From positions 1-64,000 of the forward strand of contig WBZZ01006520.1 of assembly GCA_019918135.1 (NCBI GenBank): 64,000 nt of DNA, written 5' to 3'. Positions 20,666 through 31,843 of this stretch are shown here, in pieces (position 1 is the first letter of the stretch; each line of letters starts with the position of its first letter). The position numbers and the translations under genes were made by a program. The notes beneath the pieces are model-generated. The model did not search any database. It worked only from the letters and a program-made list of their open reading frames with translations, and was not told where the DNA came from. The DNA is from Paulinella micropora. Lineage: Eukaryota > Cercozoa > Imbricatea > Euglyphida > Paulinellidae.

Positions 20666-23146
20666 CTAAGCACGGCGTTGGGGGTTGGGCTTCTCTCGTG
20701 TTCGGGGCTTCCGTGAATTCTTCTTCTTTCTGCTTTCTATCTTACCTCGTAATTCCGTTAGTTCTGTTCTTCCTGGCCCAGGCAAAGCTTCAACGCCTTG
20801 CATCTGGGTATCTATAAATTCTTTCATTACGGGATTTTTTTTCAGCGCTTCGCTGAAAGAATCTTGTTTGAGATCAGCGAAACCATTGGTATACTTAGCC
20901 TTCCATCTGTAATCAACGAGCACCAGATCATCTTGCTCGAAATGTTTCCCCGGAATCGTTTGCAGATAAAATCTGTTTTGCTCGTCAACCACGATCTCTG
21001 CATTTGCGTTATTCTCGTTGGTAGCGCCTAGCGCACAGTGCGCGAGCAGAGCGGTTGGAATGGGCTTACTGGCACCAATGTTGCCCGCGTAGCGCGCGCC
21101 CTCGATGTTGGGCTGGCGGTAATGGGGAACGAAATACTCTTGTCGTGCATCCCATCCCTGCATCTTGGTGTCTTGCTCGCGATCCCATAGTTCGGCGAGG
21201 CGTTTGCCAACGCCGGACATGCTGGCACAGCCGTGGTCTCCGTTGTTCTTTTTAGGAGCCCTTTCGTGCTTGCCCCTCCCTTTTGTCCTGCGAGGCCTCC
21301 GGGGAGTTGTTTGCCCGTCTTCGCGGCATTTGTCGCTATCCTCGTCCGAGGAGCTTACGTCTCCGGAATTTATGGCTTTGTTCAGAATTGCCGGGAACTC
21401 TGCTATAATGAAATTGGTTGAAGATATAATCTCCTTTCTCGCGACCAGCGCAAAGTTGAAGGGGCGCCAGAACACTACATAAAAAAACTGGTCGAAAGAC
21501 ACCACGGTTCCTGGCCTGGCTTCCTCCTCATACCAGCGCTTCTGCCCCTCGATCCAGACCTTGTATTGTTGTTGTCTTTTGCCTGGATCATAATTATCAC
21601 AAATACTAACTAGCGGATGTATTTTCTTGTTAAAAGCCTCGCTTATGCGCCTATAAGCCTTGGTTGAAGTAATCCGCCTACCCACCCGAGTAGTTCTCAA
21701 ATTGCTGGTTTTTTTCTCTGCACCGTCGGAATAGGTTATTTGCCAACAGACTTGGCCGTAAATACGGCAGACTTCAGATTTTTGGTCAATGACCCGGCGT
21801 TGCTTCCAGATGTCTAGAGCCAGGTCGAAGTTGCACCCGCTCGCTATGCCGAGGCCAGCCAGCTTTGTTGTTGCTTCGTCAGCGCAGCTGAACGCGAACA
21901 TTTCGAACTCTTCTACCATGCGTTGAAAATACTGATCCGGCATGCACACAAGGCACAAAAATGACTTGTCAAACATTTGTTCTAGTTCCTGGTCAGTTCT
22001 TCCGGTTTCAAAGAACCTTAGGTCACAGCACGAGACTTGCGCTAATTCCGCTGGTGAGAATTCATCCAGCCCGTTCTCCTGGAAATGCACAAGAACGATC
22101 TTGCTGGTTCCACAAATCTCAGCCAGGGTTCGGATGTCAAGGTAGAGAGACGGGGCAAGCCTGGGCAGGAAATTCGTAGATTTGTGGACATGCGATTTCC
22201 TTGGCACTTGCGAAGACAAAGGCGGTGAGAACGGCCGGCGCGGCAGTGCCTGTCTTTGCTGCTTCTCCTCTCTTGGTTGGTCACAGCCGTAATCCCAGAA
22301 CAGCTGATCACCCGAAACAAACAGGTCGCCCCTGCCGCTTCCGCCTACAAGATAGGGGCGGTACGATTTTTCAGGTCTGTCTATCTGATATCTACCGATT
22401 TCTTTTCTAAGCAGGGGGCCAGAAACGAGCCGGCCCTCCAGAGCACGCGAGCAAAGACGCTCACGTTTCTTGGAGTTAACCAGCTGGGCCGAGCCTTTGT
22501 AGCGCATATGACGGGGCAGATGGAAGACTGTAGACTTGCCGGCCCTAGCATTAAATCTTTCCCAAGAACCATCATGTGCTGCCAAGACCCCTCCAGGTAT
22601 TTCTGCTCCAAGTATTTCTGCTTGCAGTGCCTTGTATCGTTCCAATAGTTCGCGTCCGTCGATCCTCCAGACCATGTCCCAGGGGATCCAGTGTGAAGTA
22701 GGCGTTTCAGCAGCAACCCCGTTATACATGGGTGGGTCGCGGAACGGCTGTCCGTGTACGGGGGTATCGCGGCCTCTGGGATGGTATGAAACCTCGCCAT
22801 CAAAGAACATCCCACGATGGCGCTCGTTCTGCGAGAGAGGGATCGTAGTAAACGCGCCAAAGTTCTCATGCGTGTTATCAACGGCTGCGGCAAAGACAGT
22901 GTGTCCTAATGTACCCCTCGCATCGCCCGCGAGGTCACGGGTTTCTTTGGTTGGCCAGCCTAGGGGCTGGACTATACAAACGCCACACGCGGCAACCGGC
23001 TGCCAGAGCTGTATTCGGTCCGGGGCGTGCGTCAACATTCCTATCGCAAATTCGCCGCTGGCGCAGACCTGGCACACGGGATTACGTTTTGTTTCGTCTG
23101 CTGTCAACCAACGAGCTTCGTGCACCCAATGCGCTGGGATCTCCAT
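20666..23146 (-). CDS. Unknown 826-residue basic protein, possible SET-like end
   Basis: The frame is whole from ATG 23,146 to its stop. It begins MEIPAHWVHEARWLTADETK and has Cys pairs (CQVCASG, CGVC) early on, a Trp-rich middle, an acidic-to-basic linker (SSDEDSDKC, then PRRPRRTKGRGKHERAPKK) at about residues 610-650, and a very basic end (SRKKKNSRKPRTREK). Near residues 720-760 the run NNANAEIVVDEQNRFY, then IPGKHFEQDDLVLVDYRW, recalls the last part of a SET methyltransferase domain (NHSCxPNAE...GEELxxDY). The Cys-containing helper motif is only partly matched, so this is tentative. The protein is probably nuclear. It is the longest whole frame of the block. Confidence 0.6.
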   Translation of the reverse strand: MEIPAHWVHEARWLTADETKRNPVCQVCASGEFAIGMLTHAPDRIQLWQPVAACGVCIVQPLGWPTKETRDLAGDARGTLGHTVFAAAVDNTHENFGAFTTIPLSQNERHRGMFFDGEVSYHPRGRDTPVHGQPFRDPPMYNGVAAETPTSHWIPWDMVWRIDGRELLERYKALQAEILGAEIPGGVLAAHDGSWERFNARAGKSTVFHLPRHMRYKGSAQLVNSKKRERLCSRALEGRLVSGPLLRKEIGRYQIDRPEKSYRPYLVGGSGRGDLFVSGDQLFWDYGCDQPREEKQQRQALPRRPFSPPLSSQVPRKSHVHKSTNFLPRLAPSLYLDIRTLAEICGTSKIVLVHFQENGLDEFSPAELAQVSCCDLRFFETGRTDQELEQMFDKSFLCLVCMPDQYFQRMVEEFEMFAFSCADEATTKLAGLGIASGCNFDLALDIWKQRRVIDQKSEVCRIYGQVCWQITYSDGAEKKTSNLRTTRVGRRITSTKAYRRISEAFNKKIHPLVSICDNYDPGKRQQQYKVWIEGQKRWYEEEARPGTVVSFDQFFYVVFWRPFNFALVARKEIISSTNFIIAEFPAILNKAINSGDVSSSDEDSDKCREDGQTTPRRPRRTKGRGKHERAPKKNNGDHGCASMSGVGKRLAELWDREQDTKMQGWDARQEYFVPHYRQPNIEGARYAGNIGASKPIPTALLAHCALGATNENNANAEIVVDEQNRFYLQTIPGKHFEQDDLVLVDYRWKAKYTNGFADLKQDSFSEALKKNPVMKEFIDTQMQGVEALPGPGRTELTELRGKIESRKKKNSRKPRTREKPNPQRRA

Positions 23147-23824
23147 GACAAAGAAGCACGTCAGTGTTCTCGTGGTCTGCTTTTTTTTGGTGGGGGGGGG
23201 GATTTTCGTGGCAGGGTTCAGAAGGAATGAAACGTCGGAGGAGAAAAAACGCTGTCTTAAGAAAGTACAAGCCCGCGGACGGCAGGCAAAAAATCGCTGT
23301 TAAGCCCTTTTCTTTGTCTTTCTACACGTTGTTGCTCAAATCCAAAGAAGGGCTATTGACAAGTAAGGAAAGCAGAAATCATTTCGTTGTTCCTCTCCCC
23401 GCCCAAGCATTTTGCCCTTTTTTTTGTTTCTTGCTAGAACAACCTTTTGGTACAGGCGACAAGAGTGAGGGCGGGGGCAAGGGTGTGGGAAGGGGAAATT
23501 GGGGCGTGGATTGTGGCTGCCACAGTAAAGATAGAGGGCGGTGGCCAACAAGACAAGAACAAAATTGCAACAAAAAAAAAGAAGAAAAGAGAGAAATAAT
23601 AAAAAAAAAATCGACCGACTGAATCGTACGGCAGGAAAAACATTTTGGTTAGGAAAATTCTCAGGCGTCTAGTTCCCTGGAGAGTGCGATCATTTTCTAG
23701 TCCTGGGAATTAGCGCAGCGAGCGCAAGCACACAGACGAATCAAAACCAAGGTAAGAATTTAGATGAGGATAGCAGCGGGAACATAGGGGGGATCAAGCC
23801 GCTACTGCCCCACCAGCCAAAAGT
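23147..23824. other. Intergenic stretch, no gene seen
   Basis: This 680-bp gap separates two divergently placed genes. It contains a G run near 23,191-23,200, purine-rich text and an A run near 23,570-23,580. I see no conserved frame or clear promoter. Confidence 0.4.
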
Positions 23825-26722
23825 ATGTCTAAAAGCAAGTCGCCTGTAAACTCCGCAACCGCCAGCTCCTCCGTAGCTACCTCGGACTCAGCGAGCCGTT
23901 TCGCGACGCCTACCGTCTCCGCAACTACCTCGGCCTCGGCGAGCCGTTCCGCGACGCCTACCGTCTCCGCAACTACCTCGGCCTCGGCGAGCCGTTCCGC
24001 GACCGCCAGCTCCTCCGTAACCGCCTCGGCGAGCCGTTCCGCGACGCCTACCGTCTCCGCCACCACCTCGGCCTCGGCGAGCCGTTCCGCGACGCCTACC
24101 GTCTCCGCCACCACCTCGGCCTCGGCGAGCCGTTCCGCGACGCCTACCATCTCCGCCACTACCTCGGCCTCGGCGAGCCGTTCCGCGACCGCCAGCTCCT
24201 CCGTAACTGCCTCGGCGAGCCTCTCCGCGACGCCTACCGTCTCCGCAACTACCTCGGCCTCGGCGAGCCGTTCCGCGACGCCTACCGTCTCCGCAACCGC
24301 CTCGGCCTCGGCGAGCCTCTCCGCGACGCCTACCGTCCCGTAACCGCCTCGGCGAGCCGTTCCGCGACCGCCAGCCCCTCCGTAACCGCCTCGGCCTCGG
24401 CGAGCCTCTCCTCGACCCCTACCGTCTCCGCCACTACCTCGGCCTCGGCGAGCGGTTCAGCGACGCCTACCGTCTCCGTAACGGCCTCGGCGAGCCTCTC
24501 AGCGACGTCTCCGCCACCACCTCGGTCTCGGCGAGCCGTTCCGCGACCCCTACCGTCTCCGCAACTACCTCGGCCTCGGCGAGCCGTTCCGCGACCCCTA
24601 CCGTCTCCGCCACCACCTCGGCCTCGGCGAGCCGTTCCGCGACCCCTACGTCTCCGCAACTACCTCGGCCTCGGCGAGCCGTTCCGCGACCCCTACCGTC
24701 TCCGCCACCACCTCGGCCTCGGCGAGCCGTTTCGCGACCGCCAGCTCCTCCGTAACCGCCTCGGCCTCGGCGAGCCGTTCCGCGACCCCTACCGCCTCCG
24801 CAACCACCTCGGCCTCGGCGAGCCTCTCCGTAACCGCCTCGGCCTCGGCGAGCCTTTCCGCGACTACCTCGGCTTCGACGAGCCTCTCCGCGACAGTCAG
24901 CTCCTCCGTAGTCTCAGCCTCGAGCTCAACCACCGGTTCCGCGACCCCCAGCTCCTCCGCGATTATCTCGGGACAAGGACAGGGACAAGGACAGGGACAA
25001 GGACAGGGACAAGGACAGGGACAGGGACAAGGACAGGGACAAGGACAAGGACAGGGACAAGGACAGGGACAAGGACAGGGACAAGGACAAGGACAGGGAC
25101 AAGGACAAGGACAAGGACAAGGACAGGGACAAGGACAGGAACAAGCAACCCCCAGTTCGTCCGTAGTCTCAGCCTCGAGCTCGACGAGCCTTTCCGCGAC
25201 CCCTACCGTCTCCGTAGTCTCAGCCTCGAGCTCGACGAGCCTTTCCGCGACCCCTACCGTCTCCGTAGTCTCAGCCTCGAGCTCGACGAGCCTTTCCGCG
25301 ACCCCTACCGTCTCCGTAGTCTCAGCCTCGAGCTCGACGAGCCTTTCCGCGACAGTCAGCCCCTCCGTAACTGTCTCTAGCTCGACGAGCCTTTCCCCGA
25401 CAGTCAGCTCCTCCGCAACTACCTCTATCTCAAACACTCTTTCCGCAACCCCTACCGTCTCCGCAACTACCTCTATCTCAAACACTCTTTCCGCAACCCC
25501 TACCGTCTCCGCAACTGCCTCGGGCTCGACCACCCGGTCCGCGACGCCTACCGTCTCCGTAACTGCCTCGGGCTCGACCACCCGGTCCGCGACGCCTACC
25601 GTCTCCGTAACTGCCTCGGTCCCGATGCCAACCGGGATCAGGCGCGATCTGTCCGGGCTCGGGCTGGCTTTGTCCCCGGACGGAGAGCCCGAGCCTGTCC
25701 TGCGCGTAGTGGTCGCCGCCAACGACCTCTTGCAACGGGAGCCCACGGACCTGATGTACGAGGAACTGCAACTCCTGTACTTAGAAGACAACTGCCGCAC
25801 AGGCGGGATCTTACCGGCGTGCCCCTTTCCCTCGGCCCTGTCTTCCAACGGCTCCCTGTCAGCACCGCTGCTCGGGCTCGACTTTTTGTACGCGTCGCTC
25901 TGTCAACTCACGCGCCTCCAGGACGGACGGCAGTACTTGGGGGGCCAGCTGTGGCTGCAGCGCACACGCACGCTCTCGTGGCTGGGGCTGTCCCGGAATC
26001 AGACCGCACGCCTGCCGCTAGAATTCAAACTCCAGTTACAGAACCAGTTGCTACTAGCGGCTGGCAACGTCTCGCAACAAAACTGCACTGACCTGACAAC
26101 ACAGCTGGCCTGCAACGCTACCGACGCCAAGGTCGTCAGGTTGCTATTCTTGCCCGGAGGTGCACGTCGGCGGCTCGCCTCCTCAGCGCCACGAATCTCG
26201 CTCGAATTCAGCCTGCGGGCTCCACCATTGGGGCTCGAGTGGCAGAGCGCCGAAGCGGAATGCCGTGAAGTTGGGAAAGGTAGCTGGCTCTGCGGGCTGA
26301 CTACGCTGTCGCAGCACCCCCGCGCGGACATGTACGCGGTCCGGGCCGGACGTCGGTTGCGGCTCGAGACCGTCGAGTTCAGCCTGGAACTGCCGGTACC
26401 ATCGGTGCCGGCAGGAGCCGCTCTGTTCGCGAGCGGCACGGCCCCCCCGCCAGCGCGTGGCTGCCCTTGTCTGTCTGTCCTCCTTCTGCCGTGCCCTTGT
26501 CTGTCTGTTCCCCCACACACCGAGACGGAAAGGAACAGTTCTTTGCCGTCTAAAAACCTCCCCTCCCTCTCCACCCTCGCCAACTCTCTCTCCCCAACTC
26601 TCTCTCCCCAACTCGGCCCATTCCGCCGGTACCTTTTTAAAAAAATCGGTTGTTGGGGGGGGGGGGCGAGCTTGGGGCGGGCGGGGGGGGGGGGCCGGGC
26701 CCACAACAAAAAAAAAGAATAA
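23825..26722 (+). CDS. Mucin-like Ser/Thr/Ala repeat protein with Gly-Gln tract
   Basis: From ATG 23,825 the frame reads MSKSKSPVNSATASSS and then many copies of a 16-residue unit, ATPTVSATTSASASRS, coded by a 48-base repeat. A shorter ATASSSVTASASRS variant is mixed in. Between 24,969 and 25,143 lies a pure (GQ)n tract, followed by longer Ser/Thr repeats with SSTS LSATPTVSVVSA-type units. From about 25,625 a non-repeat domain of about 280 residues follows, with Cys, Trp and three or more Asn-glycosylation sites. The repeats would be heavily O-glycosylated if secreted. No signal peptide is seen at this start. The repeat array shows length changes between units. The true end is uncertain; text after about 26,450 looks like spacer. 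Confidence 0.5.
23870..25620. repeat. Minisatellite array of 48-base and related units, with an internal GGACAG/GGACAA tract
   Basis: The array is built of units of the form GCGACGCCTACCGTCTCCGC followed by AACTACCTCGGCCTCGGCGA and GCCGTTCC (three runs of one unit), with 33-base and other variants. The central part, 24,969-25,143, is a run of GGACAG and GGACAA hexamers. Unit identity is high, so expansion and contraction are probably recent. Confidence 0.8.
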
Positions 26723-26819
26723 GTGCCAATTCTTTTTTTTTTGTTGTGGTTGTTGTAGCAGAAAACAGTAAACAGTATCTACACACGGAAAATGCAATTA
26801 GGCGATGCCAAAAGCTTGT

Positions 26820-28392
26820 GTGCCCAGCGTCGGTCGACGCGGTGGGCCCACCAGTACCCCTACCAACTAGCTGCGTCATTTGGTCTCCCGCTTTCGGTTC
26901 AAATCAAGGTCAAACTAACAGAACCAGACTTACAGACTTGTGCACCTTTGTCAGTGAGCAGTTGGAGTTGAAACCGGTGGAGTTTGTTAAAAGCAACAAG
27001 AAGTACAAAGAGTTTGTTAACTGGGTAAACAGCTCCTATAATCAGTGCGAGTGCAGAAACTATAAAATGCTGAAGACATTGATTGAAATCAAGTTGCCTG
27101 AAGTGACGCTGGAAATTACACCAGCCTCGATACCGGATGGCTTGTCGAAAGCGGTGATGGTGGCCGGGTGGCGCTGGTTCTGCGACCACGTTGCTTTGTA
27201 TTCGGCCGCCATAGAGCCCTGGCCTGGTAGTGCCCAGGCCAACGCCCGTCAGTGTCTCGAGACGGTCATTTGTTTGTACAGAAACCTGAGCCAAAGCCTA
27301 CTAGCACTGTCGCAGGCACTTCCCGTGACGATGAACGAAAACTTCGCTGCCTTCATGCAATGCTTCAAGGTCTACCAAGAAAGTCTGCTGTACCTGTCCA
27401 CAATCACGCGCCAGCACGCGTACACAATAGTGCAACAGGAGCCCTTTTCGTTTGTGTCTGTGTGGCTGTTGTTCCAGAAGATTGTGACGATGCAGGAGTG
27501 GGAGCGCTACGCAAACAGAGTGTTCCGGTGCTTGCAAGAAAAGGGCCCCATTAGCCAGTGGCCGCCATGTGCCACAGGTTGTTCGAACTGGTTGGAGGTA
27601 GAGGCCGCAGCCGCCAAGGCGAGTTTCCTGACTATTAAAAAATCTGTCACAGGCGGGTTAGTGATCCAACCTATCGAACGATTCACTTCCAGCCAGCAAA
27701 TGACCGCTTCGATAGTAGGCCGGCTGGCGTCAAAGCAATTTCTTGACAGCCCTACCTTCCCGGCCTTTGTTTGCTCCCAGGGCAGATCGCCGCGTGTGGG
27801 GCTTGACAACCTTTTCCGACACTCGGCGGATGATTTTGCACAGACAGAATTACAAACGCTGTCAGCGGAAGAAAGCCGAGAAGCCCTGCTGTCCTGTCTG
27901 TGCGTGTACGCATTGCTACGCATTGTTCTGGGCTTTCCTTTCTCCATTCTATCTTTGGATCGCTCTCGCGGGCCTTCGCGCTTTCCGTCTGTCCTGGGCC
28001 CCCCTGCGCCGGCCGCGCCGGATGCCGGCACGTTTGCAGTTTCGACGCCGGCCAGAACTACTTTCTTGGCGCCCCTCCCCTGGTTATCCCAGGGTCTCTC
28101 AAGGACTGTGTCTTCTCCACCGGCGCCGCCCAACCCTGCACAAAACTCTCGATTGCAGCGCTCAGCAACGCACAATGATTGGGTTCAGCACACGCATCCT
28201 CAGAAAGACTCACATGAAAATTTCCTTATCTCTCCTCCTGTGTCCCCAAAAAGCCGTCCTGTTCAGTCATCCAGTACTAGGGAGAATCTTCCGAGGCCTG
28301 TTGTCGTGCATTCTCAGAAGCGTCAACGGGTCACAGGGCCCCAACCCTTAGTGTTTACCAACGACGGCTTACACGCGACAAATCTTCAGTAA
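26820..28392 (+). CDS. HYP1 family copy A (unknown)
   Basis: The region aligns along its length with the genes at 35,435 and 38,400. Shared marks in order are a WAHQYPYQLAAS-type start (WANEYPYEL in sister copies), IEIKLPEVTLE, a VAGWRWFCDHVALY helix, LYRNLSQSL, the strongest motif QQEPFSFVSVWLLFQKIV, AxRVFRCLQ, a DSPTFPAF stretch, VGLDNLF, and a final CLCVYALLR helix. After that a Pro/Ser-rich tail of about 130 residues carries KRQR near the end. I know of no family with this pattern. The frame is not continuous. An AATAAA lies ten bases after the stop. Confidence 0.55.
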
Positions 28393-28401
28393 ATATCAAA
28401 C

Positions 28402-28407
28402 AATAAA
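28402..28407 (+). terminator. AATAAA polyadenylation signal
   Basis: AATAAA starts ten bases past the stop of HYP1 copy A and is followed by an A-rich run. Confidence 0.55.
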
Positions 28408-28828
28408 AAAAAACATAAAATTTGAAAAAAGAAATACTAGAGCAAGGAAGCGCGAGGGGCGGTGCATGCCCCCCCCCTCCTTAATCCTTCCCCCCCTCCC
28501 CCCCCTCTGCGTTATTTTGAAGCAGTTGGGGATCCTTTCTTTCCCCCCCCCCCCACAAAGAAATGTAATCTCTCCAACCCTCCCCCCTCCCTTCCATACA
28601 AACCCTCCCCCCCCCTTCCATACCCCCACAAACCCTCTCTCCCACCACACCCCCCCCCCGCGCGCAGCCTGTTAAAAAAAATACTTACTTTTTTTTTCTT
28701 TGTGAACACAGACATCTGTTTTGCTCCAAATTCGGTTTTACTTTTTTTTTCGGGAGCGACAAAACCAAAAAAAAAAAGACTTGGAGGCGAGGCCCCCCAC
28801 CGGAACAAAATTGTAAGCAATTTCATCG
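28408..28828. other. Intergenic stretch of C runs and a possible 3' splice site
   Basis: No gene is seen. Many C runs fill 28,468-28,660. At 28,690-28,711 a T run followed by TGAACACAG resembles a 3' splice site, which could join an unseen leader to the membrane-protein gene that follows and lacks an ATG of its own. Confidence 0.35.
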
Positions 28829-31528
28829 AGGCAAGAGAAGGTTTGGCTTGCACTGGCCTTATTTTCCATCACGACCGCAGCGGCCGTCATAGTACTGGCG
28901 CACAGAGCACATTTGCTCTGGTGCTCAGTTGTGTCTCGCTACGCTTTGGGCTGGTGGTTTCTGGAATGTGTAGCGCTGCTGTGCCCCTGGCTGCCGCCTG
29001 CTGGCCAGGCCGCTCTGAACTGGACCGCGCGGTCCTTTGACGGCGCGCGCACGGTGTGGGCGTTCGTGCTGTGGGCTCATTGCCGCGTGGGCTCGGCGCT
29101 GTGCCTGTTCTGGCTGTCAAGGCTAGAGTGCAAGCTCTTGCCGGGAAATTTACGCGCGTGGCACGTCGCGAAAGGCGCCGCGCTTACTTTCGTGCCGCTC
29201 ACTGCGGGCGCCTGCCTGGCCTACCTGCCCGTGGACCAGGCGCTGGTCTTGTTGTGCCTGGCCGCGCAGGCGGCGGTGTGGCTCTGGTGCCTGCTGCTGT
29301 CGGCCCTGCGCCTGCTTGGGCCGCCACGCGCCGCCGTGTGTCTCTGGTGCGTGAGCCTAGCTCAGCTCGTAACCGCCGCCGCTTCCGTCCTGGCCAAGGG
29401 CTTCCACGCCGAGGCCTCTATTGTTCTGTACGTGAGCACGGCGGCGCTGGCCGCGTGGAGCGGCGCACGGCTGAAACCGCTGCCCGAAAACCTGGATATA
29501 CGGCCGCTGCGCCGGCGGGTCGCCTCGGCCGAGCGCGAAGTGCTGGTTGGTCTGGACGAGAAGCGCGGCCGGGCGCGTGACGAGTTCTTGGCGCGGGCCG
29601 AGGCGTGGGCGGCGGCGCTGAACGCGTCGATCGAGCACGAGGCCGGCGGGCTGGTCTCGCCCGTTCTGGTAGGCACCTCGCTTGACGAGAGTGGCTGCCA
29701 CCGCGCGCTGGCCGATGCGCAGCTGCGCAACGCGCTGGACCTGCTAGGGGCGCTCGGCCGCCACGAGACCGTCGCGGGCACAGTGTGCAGCCTAGAGGAT
29801 AGCGTACCGGGACACTTTGCTGGACACCGACGGCCCCTGTGCGCGCTGGGCCGCGCTCAAGTGTACGGCCTGGACCGCGGACGAGCTGGTTGTGCCCCTG
29901 GCCGTGCTGTGCCGCGGCGTAAATTCGGAGCTGTCGCTGCTAGAGCTCATGGTGCTGCTGTGGGTCGATAGTAGCGAGAGCAGTTCTTTTTTCACCACCC
30001 GCCAGCTCCTGCGCACCAAGCTCCAGAGCATTTTGGCGTCAGGGGCTCGCAACGAGCTGGCGCCCTGGCTGCAAAATGCCTGGGGGAACCACCGCCGGGC
30101 CTACCTGGAACACGAGCAAGAGGGGCCCGACCTGCTGCTGTGGACCTTCCTGGCGCTGCAGCGCCAGCAGCGGTTGTTCTCGCTAACCTCGGTGCGGCGC
30201 CACGTGGCAAGGGCCGCGCTAGACGACGAGTCGCTGCAGGTCATCGCCGCGGAACTGCGTTTTGACAAGAGCCTGGGGCCACGAAATGCGGGTTGCAAGC
30301 TCCCGGCGGGGGCCCTGCTGGCGCTGCTGGGCGGGAACGCTTTCACACTGCCGCCCAAGGAGTTAACAGGCGCTCGCGACTTTGCGGAAGCCCAGCGCGA
30401 GTTCGAGCAGTGCATTCTCGCCGCCTCGGTCCTGCGCGTGTTTGTCGTCGTCAAGCCAGCGGAGGTCGCGGCGCGGCCGCACATGCGCTGCAGCGCCGCG
30501 TGGAACTGGATCTACCACCCCGGGGCCTTCGCGGCAGCCACTTGTACCCTCGACGACGGCGCGCGGGCCGCGCTGGACCAGGCATGTGAACAGTTCCAAC
30601 GTCGCCAGCCCGGCCCCGTGCTCGCGGGTGCGATTCTGCAGCTGCTGTCGGAACTCAGCACGGGGCGCGGCGCGACCTTTTTGCTGGCGCTGGTCGCGAC
30701 GCTGCCGCAGCGAGACGCCAACCTGGACAGGGCGTTCGGCAAGGCGCTCGTGTGCTACGGCCCGCCCACGCGCCGCCGGCGCTGTCGGCTGCAGGTGCTG
30801 CTGTGCCTGCTCTTGCGCCACTGCCTGCACTGGCAGGCGGTCGGCGCCGCGCTGCCGCCCAGCGAACGTGCGCGCGTGGCACGTAATTGTGCTCGCAACA
30901 GCGGCGGGCCGTGGCGCCAGGACGAGGACCCGCTGCTGTCCGTGCTGCTGGTGCTGCTGGCGGCCACGGCCTGTGTCATGACTCGGCGGCAGCTGTGGGA
31001 CAGTGGTGGCTCTCTGAGCTTTTCGCACGCGGTGGGCGCGCTCTTGGGCGCCGTGGGGCTGGGGCCCTGGCTGGAAGGCTGGCTGCACGAGACCTTTGTG
31101 CGAACAGAGTGCGACCAGTGGCACGACGACGCCAACTGCAACCTGCACGCCTACGCCGAGACGCTCGAGGTGCGGCGCCGCGCGCTGCCAGGCCTCTACC
31201 TGTCTAGGCAGGACGAAAGCGAGCGTTGGCTCCTAGCCTCCCTGCACGGCAACCTGTCTTTGCGGCGTTTGCTGCCGGCGGAGTTTTGCCCGCCCTGCAC
31301 ACTTCGCTGGGAACTGGCTTCTGTGAATTTGCGGCCGGTTTCCACGCCATTATGGCGCGCAGCGCGGACGAGTACCAGGACTGGGTGCAGCTGTTCACGC
31401 AGGACCCGCGCGCTCCGGTGTGGCTGCTGCACATGCAAACAGCGCTGGAGGAACTGGCGTCCGCGCAGATGCAAGTGCTGTTTGCGGGGGGGATCCCGCA
31501 GGTGCACGGAGCGCTGGCGGGCTTCTAG
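28829..31528 (+). CDS. Polytopic membrane protein with large cytoplasmic part
   Basis: The coding region is about 900 codons long. The first 200 residues contain about six hydrophobic helices (for example WLALALFSITTAAAVIVLA, ALTFVPLTAGACLAYL and AQAAVWLWCLLLSAL). A charged segment follows (LRRRVASAEREVLVGLDEKR), then a long Ala/Leu/Arg-rich part with further hydrophobic stretches. No repeat or named domain is seen. No ATG opens the frame near the first helix, so a spliced leader or another start is possible. The frame changes about twice along its length. Membrane transport or signalling is possible but not shown. Confidence 0.5.
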
Positions 31529-31725
31529 CAAAGAGAGAGGGAGTCCGGAGGACAGTAAAAAAAGAAAAGACTGCAAACAAAAAAAAAGACCTTCTGCCAA
31601 CCAGTCTGTTCCCCGCCGTCTGCTTAAACCAGAGCCCAAAAAAAGAGAGTGCCAGAGAAATTGGCAACCAAGGATTGGGGCTATCGCCCGTGGCCGAAGA
31701 GCGATATTAAGGAATGTGGCTATTT

Positions 31726-31731
31726 AATAAA
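31726..31731 (+). terminator. AATAAA polyadenylation signal
   Basis: AATAAA lies about 200 bases past the end of the membrane-protein coding region, in the spacer before the convergent kinase-like gene. Confidence 0.45.
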
Positions 31732-31843
31732 AAAACCTGCAGTATTTCTTTTGCAGTAATCGGACACCCTTCTCTTTCTTTGCCCTGTTCCTTTGTTGTT
31801 CTTATTGCATGCTGGCTTTTTGTTTTCTTTTTCTTCTTCGGGA

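Noticed and set aside
24646-25848. 400-codon Val/Ala/Glu protein on the minus strand
   Set aside because: It is the complement of the 48-base repeat and the hexamer tract and has no unique domain. The plus-strand Ser/Thr frame joins a non-repeat domain and is preferred.
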